DNA of 12,948 nucleotides from contig JANWLJ010000225.1 in the NCBI GenBank assembly GCA_025450955.1, forward strand, positions 1 through 12,948, written 5' to 3'. A program made the translations under genes and the position numbers. This document shows positions 1 to 7,104 of the stretch, one piece after another. The first letter of the stretch is position 1. Each line of letters opens with the position of its first letter. The notes under the pieces are model-generated. The model ran no database searches, was not told where the DNA came from, and saw only the letters and a list, made by a program, of their open reading frames with translations. This DNA is from Polyangium sp. (in: bacteria). Lineage in GTDB: Bacteria > Myxococcota_A > Polyangia > Palsa-1104.

Positions 1-177
1 CGCGCGATCATCAAAGCGCGCCACATGCGCGCCCGCCCCGCCACCCTCGCCTCCCTCGGCAAGAAGTTCGGCATCAGCCGCGAGCGCGTGCGCCAGCTCG
101 AGCTGCGCGCCAAGGCCAAGCTGCGCGTCTTCTGCGGCGTCCGCAACGACGCCCCTCCCCTCGAATCGTACGCGTAG
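1..177 (+). CDS. RpoH-like RNA polymerase sigma factor, C-terminal end (5' truncated)
   Basis: The open frame enters from the left edge and ends at TAG 175-177, leaving 58 codons. They form sigma region 4: a helix-turn-helix with [20 protein letters not shown], the signature that recognises the -35 element in sigma-70 family proteins. The 'SRERVRQLE...AKLR' spacing and the short tail after it resemble RpoH (sigma-32) and the RpoH-like SigB/SigC group of myxobacteria more than RpoD. Regions 1 to 3 are outside the window, so the exact subclass is not certain. It is convergent with the YtxH-like gene, and a hairpin between the two would terminate both. Its link to the neighbouring envelope genes is positional only. 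Confidence 0.85.
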   Translation, partial: RAIIKARHMRARPATLASLGKKFGISRERVRQLELRAKAKLRVFCGVRNDAPPLESYA

Positions 178-190
178 GGAACGCATTCAC

Positions 191-266
191 AGGAAGATCA
201 AAAGATCAAAAGAACAGAAGGATCGGAACGGGATTCGTTCCGACCTTCTGATCTTCTGATCTTCCT
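191..266. terminator. Bidirectional terminator-like inverted repeat between convergent genes
   Basis: An 8-bp perfect stem, TCGGAACG (223-230) and CGTTCCGA (236-243) with a 5-base loop, lies inside a longer imperfect inverted repeat whose outer arms are AGGAAGATCA (191-200) and TGATCTTCCT (257-266). The left arm carries a short extra stretch with a tandem GATCAAAA. Downstream of the core stem the RNA is pyrimidine-rich in both directions, and more U-rich on the minus strand. It sits between the sigma factor stop (177) and the YtxH-like stop (279), as expected for a shared terminator. No long uninterrupted U run is present. Confidence 0.65.
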
Positions 267-278
267 GTCGATGGCTTC

Positions 279-542
279 TCAGTACGTGGGGGTCGTGGGG
301 GATTTGCTGCTCGACCCGAGGCCCAGGTTCGCCATCTCGTCCTTGCCGCGGTTCATCAGATCGCGGCCCTTGTCCTTGATGTCCTCGCGCAGCTCGCGGC
401 CGCTCTTGGGCGCGAACAGGATCGCCACCGCCGCGCCGACCGCGCAGCCGACGCCGAAGCCGGCCAGCGCCATCGGCAGCCAACCGGACGACTCCTGCTC
501 GATCCCGAGCGCGTCGAGGATGTCTTCCTTCTTGAAAGTCAT
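279..542 (-). CDS. YtxH-domain small membrane protein
   Basis: This is an 87-residue protein. A short acidic N-terminus is followed by one hydrophobic Gly/Ala-rich segment (about residues 22-44), then the YtxH hallmark APKSGRELRED (44-54) and a Lys/Asp-rich amphipathic tail. YtxH-domain proteins are small membrane-anchored proteins often tied to general or envelope stress; their biochemical role is not established. The start at 542 is preferred over the in-frame ATG at 560 because AGGAG (551-555) lies 8 bases before it. The gene follows the other small membrane protein gene by 32 bp on the same strand, so the two are probably co-transcribed. It ends at the shared terminator. Confidence 0.8.
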   Translation of the reverse strand: MTFKKEDILDALGIEQESSGWLPMALAGFGVGCAVGAAVAILFAPKSGRELREDIKDKGRDLMNRGKDEMANLGLGSSSKSPTTPTY

Positions 543-574
543 CGCCTCTTCTCCTCTCATGAGCGTTCTCTTTT

Positions 575-796
575 TTACGACCGCAAGATGCGGCCGATCA
601 CAAACCCGGCGCCGATCGCAACCAGGATCGCGGTGCCCGGGCGCTCGCGCACGAAGGAGACGAAGCGTTCGTTCACGTCCCCCAGGCGATCGCGCATCAT
701 GCGCAGCTCGCGCTCCGCGCTCTCCTCGATGCCGCGGGTGTCGATCCCTCCATTGTTCCTGCCACCGACGGTGCCGCCTCCGGTTCGCTCATCCAT
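575..796 (-). CDS. Small C-terminally anchored membrane protein (DUF883/YqjD-like)
   Basis: This is a 73-residue protein. A Gly-rich polar N-terminus (1-20) is followed by a charged helix (about 22-50), then RERPGTAILVAIGAGFVIG (50-68), a single C-terminal membrane helix with small-residue spacing, ending in a basic RILRS. The layout matches the ElaB/YqjD/DUF883 type of inner-membrane protein with a soluble helix and C-terminal anchor. In enteric bacteria such proteins are stationary-phase induced and some bind ribosomes; no such role is shown here. The ATG at 796 is chosen because GAGG (802-805) precedes it at about 5 bases. An upstream in-frame ATG (853) would add a tail unlike the family. 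It is the first gene of a probable two-gene unit, divergent from the sigma-54 activator. Confidence 0.7.
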   Translation of the reverse strand: MDERTGGGTVGGRNNGGIDTRGIEESAERELRMMRDRLGDVNERFVSFVRERPGTAILVAIGAGFVIGRILRS

Positions 797-800
797 GTTG

Positions 801-825
801 GCCTCGCATGCGATCGTATGGAGGC
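801..825 (-). promoter_or_regulatory. Hairpin overlapping the ribosome binding site of the 575-796 gene
   Basis: The outer arms GCCTC (801-805) and GAGGC (821-825) pair, and inner CAT/ATG and CGATCG pairing continues the stem past a one-base bulge. In the minus-strand transcript the arm next to the start codon contains the GAGG Shine-Dalgarno, so the stem could mask it. It could equally be a protein-binding palindrome. There is no direct evidence for either role. Confidence 0.3.
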
Positions 826-831
826 CAGCGC

Positions 832-847
832 TGCGAACGGCGTGCCC
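832..847 (-). promoter_or_regulatory. Weak sigma-54-like element upstream of the small membrane protein genes
   Basis: The minus strand reads GGGCAC-N5-TCGCA against the consensus TGGCAC-N5-TTGCA. The key GG and GC dinucleotides have the required 12-base spacing, with two mismatches, both at T positions. A transcript would start near 821, about 25 bases before the ATG at 796. GC-rich DNA makes chance matches common, so this is only a candidate. Confidence 0.25.
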
Positions 848-944
848 AACCAAAGCGCGCGCCGTGGGCAGGCGCGTGCCCGGTCCGTGTGCAGGCGGTG
901 CCGGTTGCCGAGGAGCGCGTTGAGCACTCCGCGTACAGCCCCTC

Positions 945-957
945 CTCGCCGGGCGAG
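945..957. promoter_or_regulatory. Perfect palindrome CTCGCC-G-GGCGAG in the activator upstream region
   Basis: Six-base arms with a single central base lie about 35 bases upstream of the -24 element of the predicted activator promoter. This could be an operator or a chance GC-rich palindrome. It does not have the same spacing as the 2982-3005 repeat. The rest of 797-1029 holds only the promoter candidates listed separately. Confidence 0.25.
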
Positions 958-990
958 CGTGCGCGCGGCCGGCCGGCGAACCGAGCGCTA

Positions 991-1006
991 TGGCACCGTG
1001 CGTGCA
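991..1006 (+). promoter_or_regulatory. Sigma-54 promoter for the NtrC-type activator gene
   Basis: TGGCAC (991-996), five bases, GTGCA (1002-1006). The -24 GG (992-993) and -12 GC (1004-1005) are spaced exactly as in sigma-54 promoters, with one mismatch to TGGCAC-N5-TTGCA. A start near 1016-1018 gives a short leader holding the GGAGGAG Shine-Dalgarno (1020-1026) of the gene at 1030. It suggests that the activator is itself sigma-54 dependent, possibly autoregulated. Confidence 0.6.
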
Positions 1007-1029
1007 ACCTACTGCCGGCGGAGGAGTAG

Positions 1030-2736
<1,707 letters not shown>

Positions 2737-2747
2737 GCCTCCTTCGC

Positions 2748-2767
2748 CGGCGCCCCCGACGGCGCCG
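2748..2767. terminator. GC-rich stem-loop just after the activator stop codon
   Basis: Arms CGGCGCC (2748-2754) and GGCGCCG (2761-2767) enclose a 6-base loop, starting 12 bases after the stop at 2736. No U tract follows, and the site lies inside the coding region of the antisense gene. A terminator role is therefore possible but weakly supported. Confidence 0.3.
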
Positions 2768-2940
2768 CCAGAATCAACACCATCCCGATCAAACACACTC
2801 CGATCGCCGCGGCCGCCGGCAACGCCTCCGGCTGAAGCACACGTGCCGCCGACGCGAGCCCGAGGACCACGCCGGTGAACAGCGACGCGCACAGGACGAT
2901 CGTCTTCCACATCGTAAGGAGCCTCCCGCAAGCATCGTTG

Positions 2941-2956
2941 TCCAATCCACGTGCCA
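2941..2956 (-). promoter_or_regulatory. Sigma-54-like element upstream of the two-helix membrane protein gene
   Basis: The minus strand reads TGGCACG, four bases, TTGGA. The -24 half is perfect; the -12 half has GG where GC is expected, which would weaken it. The predicted start near 2930 leaves about 18 bases to the ATG at 2912, with GGGAGG between. It is divergent from the strong promoter at 3097-3112. Confidence 0.35.
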
Positions 2957-2981
2957 CCGCTTCGGCCGTGCGATCGGCGGC

Positions 2982-3005
2982 CTCGTTCCGTCCCGCGGGA
3001 ACGAG
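2982..3005. promoter_or_regulatory. Inverted repeat, candidate enhancer site for the sigma-54 activator
   Basis: Perfect 8-bp arms CTCGTTCC (2982-2989) and GGAACGAG (2998-3005) flank an 8-base spacer; a smaller palindrome TCCCGCGGGA (2991-3000) is nested off-centre. The centre lies about 130 bases upstream of the predicted operon start and about 65 from the divergent one. These are normal distances for NtrC-family binding sites. Fis-type helix-turn-helix dimers bind such inverted repeats. The rest of 2913-3096 shows nothing else clear. Confidence 0.45.
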
Positions 3006-3096
3006 TTTGCCGACGGCGCGGACTCGCGTGAACGCTCGATGGCCAACATCCCGCCTCATTCAGCGCCCGGCCGGCCTCCTGGGCGCCGCTCGGTCG

Positions 3097-3112
3097 TGGC
3101 ACGTCGGCTGCT
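3097..3112 (+). promoter_or_regulatory. Sigma-54 promoter of the polysaccharide operon
   Basis: TGGCACG (3097-3103), four bases, CTGCT (3108-3112). The only mismatch to TGGCACG-N4-TTGCW is the first T of the -12 half. GG (3098-3099) and GC (3110-3111) have exact spacing. Transcription would begin near 3122-3124, about 25 bases before the ATG at 3149. The gene just upstream encodes a sigma-54 activator, and a palindrome lies at enhancer distance. This promoter also excludes the upstream TTG at 3113 as the operon's first start codon. Confidence 0.75.
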
Positions 3113-3148
3113 TTGGGAAGAGCGCGACAGGCCAACTGCGGAGCGATC

Positions 3149-3724
3149 ATGGGCCACACAATCCGATCTTCGTTCTTCTTGCTCTTGGGAGGGATCCTCG
3201 CCGCCGGCTGCGCGCACGAGACCACGCCGCCGCCGGCGCTGCCGCATGCGGAGTATCGCATCGGCCGCGAGGACATCATCGAGGTAGAGGTTTGGAAAGA
3301 TCCGACGCTCTCGGCAAAAGTGCCGGTGCGCCCCGACGGGATGATCTCGCTGCCGATGATCGGAGACGTGCAGGCCGCCGGCCGCACCGCCGACGATCTG
3401 AAGGGCGAGATCGCAAAACGGCTGAAGCCGTTCGTCGCCGAGCCGGTGGTCGGAGTGATGGTCTCCGAGATCGCCGCGCGCTTCTACGTGCTCGGCGAGG
3501 TGGCGCATCCCGGCGCGTTCCCGGTGCGCGGCAACTTGACGGTGCTGCAAGGGCTGGCGATGGCCGGCGGCACCACCGAGTTCGCCGATCCGCGCTCGGT
3601 GGTGGTGATTCGCCCGAGCCAAACCGGCGCGCCGCACCGCTACAAGGTCGACGCGCGTTCGATCCTCGCCGGCCACGCTCGCGCGATCGTGCTCGAGCCG
3701 GGCGACACCATCTACGTGCCGTGA
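3149..3724 (+). CDS. Short OPX polysaccharide export lipoprotein (Wza/ExoA-like)
   Basis: This 191-residue periplasmic protein is tethered to the outer membrane. A lipoprotein signal ends in LAAGC with lipidated Cys21. The Poly_export (PES) domain (about 36-105) starts YRIGREDIIEVEVWKDP and includes VRPDGMISLPMIGDV. A single SLBB domain follows (about 112-190), with GEVAHPGAF and a terminal LEPGDTIYVP. E. coli Wza is about twice as long and ends in an amphipathic helix forming the outer-membrane pore; that part is absent here. It therefore belongs to the short OPX class, which relies on a partner beta-barrel, and such a barrel is encoded 6 bp downstream. The start at 3149 is supported by GGAG (3140-3143) and the lipoprotein signal. 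It is the first gene of the operon and corresponds in position to exoA of the M. xanthus exo locus. Confidence 0.9.
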   Translation: MGHTIRSSFFLLLGGILAAGCAHETTPPPALPHAEYRIGREDIIEVEVWKDPTLSAKVPVRPDGMISLPMIGDVQAAGRTADDLKGEIAKRLKPFVAEPVVGVMVSEIAARFYVLGEVAHPGAFPVRGNLTVLQGLAMAGGTTEFADPRSVVVIRPSQTGAPHRYKVDARSILAGHARAIVLEPGDTIYVP

Positions 3725-3730
3725 CCCTCG

Positions 3731-4987
3731 ATGTCGCGACTTCCCACATTCTGCTTCGCGCTCGTGCTCGTGCCCGTGTTGGCGGGCGCGTCGAGAGCGG
3801 CGCCGCAGAATTTGTTTTCGATCTCGGCCGGCGTCGACAGCGCCTACGACGATAACGTCTACAACGGCCGCGGCCCCGACTTCGTCAACCGGATCAGCCC
3901 GAAGGTGACCTATCACCTGGTCGACCCGCGGGTGAAGCTCGACGCCGGCTACGAGCTCGGCTACTGGACCTACGCGTTCGGCAAAGCCGACAACAGCTTG
4001 AACCATCGCGCCGACGTCTCGGTCGAGGGGCGGCCGACCCGGCGGGTGACGCTCTCGGCCGACGACGAGCTGACCCGCGCGCAAGATCCCGGCTTCATCC
4101 TCCGGCTCGGCGTGGTGGCGCCGCAGATCGGGATCACCGACAACGTCACCGACGCGAGCATCGGGGTGAACCTCACCCGCCGCTGGTTCGGCGCCGCCGC
4201 CTATATGTTCCACTTCGCCACCTTCGATCACTACTCGGCCGAGCAGGTGGCGGCGGGATTGCCGGCGCTCTTCGACGGCGCCGAGCACAAGGCGACGCTC
4301 GCGTTTCGCTATCGCGTGACCCGCTCGGACGATTTCTTGTTCGACGGCCGCTTTCAGCGCTTCACCGCCGGGCCGCAGTCGGTCTCGATCTCGCGCTACG
4401 CGCTCGCCAACACCTATTCGCCGACGCTCGGCTGGCGGCATCAGTTTCTGCCGGTGCTCGAGCTCACCGCCTCGGGCGGGCCGGTCGCGTACCAGGCGCT
4501 CGACGGCGCGCGCAACATTCCGGGCGCGGTCCTCGACTCGGGCGTCACCTGGCGGGTCGGCAGCCGGCTGCGCTTCTACACCGACGCGTGGCGCGCCTCG
4601 GTCGCCTACACCCACGACCTTCTCGGCGCGACCGGCGCGGGCACCGCGCTGTGGGCCGACTACGTCTACGCGCAGGGCGGATATAATTATATCGATAAAC
4701 TCGATATCACTTTCGGGGCCGGATATTTCCGAAACGGCGCCGCGGTCAATCAAGCGTTCTCGTACGACGGCGTCACCACCGACGCGGCGATCGACTGGCA
4801 CGTGATCGCCAACCTGCGGCTCGGCGCCTATTACTCGCTCAGGTGGCAAGAGACCGGGCCGGGCGCGATCCCGCCCGGCGCCGCCGCCGCGCTGTTTCCC
4901 AACATCACCCGCAACATCGTCGGCATCCGCCTGCTCGCGGTGCTTGGTGCCGACGCCAGACCCGCTCGGAGGGAGGTACGCGAATGA
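3731..4987 (+). CDS. Outer-membrane beta-barrel, composite OPX/barrel translocon partner (Wzp/ExoB-like)
   Basis: This is a 418-residue protein. A Sec signal peptide (1 to about 23, AGASRA before AAPQN) is followed throughout by alternating, aromatic-rich amphipathic strands separated by short turns, with no globular domain. The length suits a barrel of roughly 18 strands. That is the size of the Wzp barrels which, in myxobacteria and others, complete the outer-membrane pore for short OPX proteins; the adjacent OPX gene makes this the likely role. The last strand (near NIVGIRLLAVL) is followed by a basic tail of about a dozen residues instead of ending on an aromatic. That tail is coded over the next gene's Shine-Dalgarno. 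No Shine-Dalgarno is visible before ATG 3731, suggesting translational coupling. The stop overlaps the next start as ATGA (4984-4987). Confidence 0.85.
   Translation: MSRLPTFCFALVLVPVLAGASRAAPQNLFSISAGVDSAYDDNVYNGRGPDFVNRISPKVTYHLVDPRVKLDAGYELGYWTYAFGKADNSLNHRADVSVEGRPTRRVTLSADDELTRAQDPGFILRLGVVAPQIGITDNVTDASIGVNLTRRWFGAAAYMFHFATFDHYSAEQVAAGLPALFDGAEHKATLAFRYRVTRSDDFLFDGRFQRFTAGPQSVSISRYALANTYSPTLGWRHQFLPVLELTASGGPVAYQALDGARNIPGAVLDSGVTWRVGSRLRFYTDAWRASVAYTHDLLGATGAGTALWADYVYAQGGYNYIDKLDITFGAGYFRNGAAVNQAFSYDGVTTDAAIDWHVIANLRLGAYYSLRWQETGPGAIPPGAAAALFPNITRNIVGIRLLAVLGADARPARREVRE
4679..4735 (+). other. AT-rich rare-codon patch inside the barrel gene
   Basis: A local drop in GC encodes YNYIDKLDITFGAGYF with codons such as TAT, AAT, AAA and ACT that are scarce elsewhere in the window. 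It includes the 12-base palindrome ATATAATTATAT (4681-4692), which contains TATAAT on both strands. No -35-like sequence is found at the right distance on the plus strand. The reading frame is intact. Confidence 0.5.
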
Positions 4988-6339
4988 ACGAAATCGGCAT
5001 CGCCAAGCTGCGCGGCGTAGTGCGGCGCAGGCGCATCCCCATCCTGGTCGCAGTGGTCGGGGTGCTCGGGGTGAGCATCGCGATCCTGTCGCAGGTTCCA
5101 CCTCAGTACAAGGCGAACGCGGTCATCCGCGCGACCGAGGTGCAGCCGGCCAAGGACTACGTGCCGCCGATCGTCGCCGAGCAGATCGGCGAGCGATTGA
5201 AGTCGCTGCGCCTGACGGTGATGGCGCGGCCGATCGTCGCCGAGGCGGCGAAGAACCTCGGGCTCTTCACCCACTCCAAGCAGTCGCCCGAGGCGGTCGT
5301 CGACGACATCCGCTCGCGGATGGACGTCAAGCTCGAGGGTGAGGACACCTATCTTCTCACCTACTCGGACCCGAGCCCCGAGCGCGCCAAGGCGATCGTG
5401 AATCAAGTGGCGGCGCTGTTCATGAAGAACACCGTCGAGCGTCGCGAGCAGGTGGCGAGCGCGACCACCCAGGCGCTGAAGGCCGAGGTCGACGCGCTCA
5501 AGCCCGAGCTCGATCAGGCGGAGAAGGCGGTGCGCGACTTCAAGGTCGCCCACTACGGCGCGCTGCCCGAGCAGGAGGAGGGCAACCTCCGCACGCTCGA
5601 TCAGACCACCATGGAGATCAACATCCAGTCGACCAACCTCGACGCGGATCAGGAGCGCCGGCGGCTGATCCTCACCTCGGCGATGTCGCCTTTGCGCCAT
5701 CAAGAGGAGACGCTGGCGTCGGCGCTGTACGCCGCGCGCACCCACTACACCGACGACAACCCCGAGGTCGCGACCATCCGCGCCGAGTACAACAAGGTGA
5801 AGGCGTCGCGGATCGCCGAGGAGAAGGAGCTGCTCGCGCGCACCCGCCGCGCCAATCCCGAGCTGATCGCGATCGAGGGCGAGATCGGCCGCTCCAAGGC
5901 GATCCTCGCCGGGCTGCGCGAGCGCCAGACCGAATTTCGCAAGCGGGTGCAGGCGACCGCGGCGAACGGGCAGGGGCTGGCGGTCTTGAGCTCGCGTTAC
6001 GACGGGCTCAAGGACCAGTACGGGATGACGCTCAGCCACCTGCGCGACGCCCAGCTCGCCGAACGGATCGAGCACGGGCTGTCTTCTTTGCGATTCGATC
6101 TGGTGGAAGGCGCGTCGCTGCCGACCGGCTCGGCCTCGCTCAATCGGCCGCTCATGGCCGCCGCGGCGCTGGTCGGCGCGCTCCTCGCCGGGCTCGGGCT
6201 CGGCTTCGCGCTCGACGCCGCCGACGACAAAATTCGCGACGCCGAGCAGGTGCGGCAGGCGGCGCCGGAGACGCCGATCCTCGCCTGCGTGCCCCACACC
6301 TCGTTCCGCGCCGGTTCCGGACCCAAGGCGGAGGCCTGA
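4984..6339 (+). CDS. Polysaccharide co-polymerase / chain-length determinant (PCP, Wzz-type; ExoC-like)
   Basis: This is a 451-residue inner-membrane protein. A basic N-terminus (RGVVRRRR) precedes TM1 (about 19-37). A large periplasmic region follows, with a Wzz-like N-terminal part (about 40-150) and a long charged coiled coil (about 150-340). TM2 (about 390-410) and a short cytoplasmic tail end it. PCP proteins set chain length and link the synthesis machinery to the OPX channel. Unlike Wzc, it carries no kinase domain; the ATPase is the next, separate gene. The tail ends without a tyrosine cluster. The start at 4984 is chosen because GGAGGGAGG (4968-4976) lies 7 bases upstream and it overlaps the previous stop as ATGA. 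The order OPX, barrel, PCP, kinase is that of M. xanthus exoA-D. Confidence 0.9.
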   Translation: MNEIGIAKLRGVVRRRRIPILVAVVGVLGVSIAILSQVPPQYKANAVIRATEVQPAKDYVPPIVAEQIGERLKSLRLTVMARPIVAEAAKNLGLFTHSKQSPEAVVDDIRSRMDVKLEGEDTYLLTYSDPSPERAKAIVNQVAALFMKNTVERREQVASATTQALKAEVDALKPELDQAEKAVRDFKVAHYGALPEQEEGNLRTLDQTTMEINIQSTNLDADQERRRLILTSAMSPLRHQEETLASALYAARTHYTDDNPEVATIRAEYNKVKASRIAEEKELLARTRRANPELIAIEGEIGRSKAILAGLRERQTEFRKRVQATAANGQGLAVLSSRYDGLKDQYGMTLSHLRDAQLAERIEHGLSSLRFDLVEGASLPTGSASLNRPLMAAAALVGALLAGLGLGFALDAADDKIRDAEQVRQAAPETPILACVPHTSFRAGSGPKAEA

Positions 6340-6342
6340 CCT

Positions 6343-7104
6343 ATGGAGACCATCAACGAATCGATGGCGCCGAACGGCGCGATCATCGAAGCGGAGACCT
6401 ACGAGCCGGTCGCGGCGGAGACCATCTGCCTGACCAAGCCGCGCTCGGCCGCCGCCGAGCAGTATCGGGTGCTGCGCTATCGGCTCGAGGTGCTGGCGCG
6501 CTCGGGCGTGCGCGCGCTCGCGTTCACCTCGGCGCAGAGCGGCGAAGGCAAGACCACCACCGCGGTGAACGCCGCGCTCGCGCTCGGTCGCGGCGGGCGC
6601 AACAAGGTGGTGCTGGTCGACGCCGATCTCAGGCGGCCGGCGGTGCACAAGCTGCTCGGGCTGCGCGCGCGCGAAGGGCTGTGCGACGTGGTGGCCGGCA
6701 AGGCGGCGCTGTCGGGCTGCCTGTGGCGCTTCGGCTCCGACGAGCTCTACGTGCTGCCGGCGGGCAACGTGCCCGACGACCTGGCGGTCACGCTCTACGA
6801 TCCGCGCCTCGCGTCGACGCTGGCGGAGCTGCGCGAGCGCTTCGACTTCGTGCTGCTCGACGCGCCGCCGGTGTTGCGGCTCGCCGACGTGCCGACCTTG
6901 TGCCGCGATCTCGACGGTGCGCTGTTGGTGGTGCGCGCCGGCGTGACCTCGCGCGAGCTGGTGGCGGCGGCGATCGATTCGCTCTACGGCATTCGCGTGC
7001 ACGGGATCGTCCTGAACGACGTCGACCCGAGCGCGACCGTGCCGCTCCGATTGCCCGCGAGCTCCGAGCCCGCGCCCAAGGCGCTGCCGGCGACGGGAAG
7101 CTGA
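6343..7104 (+). CDS. BY-kinase-like CpsD/CapB ATPase without C-terminal tyrosine cluster (ExoD-like)
   Basis: This 253-residue cytoplasmic P-loop ATPase is the partner of the PCP. It has the oligomerisation motif E39-x2-R42-x2-R45, Walker A SAQSGEGKTT (63-72, K70), Walker A' VLVDADLRRP (90-99, D93 and D95) and Walker B FVLLDAPP (169-176). These are the signatures of bacterial tyrosine kinases. In that family the C-terminus normally carries several tyrosines that are autophosphorylated in trans. Here the last tyrosine is in DSLYGI (about 215), inside the core fold, and the final 38 residues (Pro/Ala/Ser-rich) contain none. It may act as an ATPase without the usual tyrosine cycle, or phosphorylate another protein. 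GGAGG (6330-6334) precedes the ATG by 8 bases. Its stop overlaps the next start by one base. Confidence 0.88.
   Translation: METINESMAPNGAIIEAETYEPVAAETICLTKPRSAAAEQYRVLRYRLEVLARSGVRALAFTSAQSGEGKTTTAVNAALALGRGGRNKVVLVDADLRRPAVHKLLGLRAREGLCDVVAGKAALSGCLWRFGSDELYVLPAGNVPDDLAVTLYDPRLASTLAELRERFDFVLLDAPPVLRLADVPTLCRDLDGALLVVRAGVTSRELVAAAIDSLYGIRVHGIVLNDVDPSATVPLRLPASSEPAPKALPATGS

Noticed and set aside
843..870. TGCCCA/TGGGCA inverted repeat as the activator's operator
   Set aside because: Short 6-base arms with a 16-base spacer in very GC-rich DNA; no resemblance to the 2982-3005 repeat.
271..1029. Plus-strand open frames through the small membrane protein genes
   Set aside because: Low-complexity Ser/Arg/Pro content; the minus-strand frames carry the YtxH and membrane-anchor signatures with ribosome sites.
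3113..3148. TTG at 3113 as the start of the OPX gene
   Set aside because: It would lie upstream of the predicted transcript start and place 12 extra residues before a normal lipoprotein signal; ATG 3149 has GGAG at the right distance.
4843..4983. N-terminal extension of the PCP into the barrel gene
   Set aside because: The extension is an Arg-rich out-of-frame reading of barrel codons; ATG 4984 has a strong Shine-Dalgarno and the expected PCP N-terminus.
3056..7002. Very long open frames on the minus strand opposite the export genes
   Set aside because: They are Arg/His/Asp-rich readings without domains, caused by high GC and codon bias of the real plus-strand genes.
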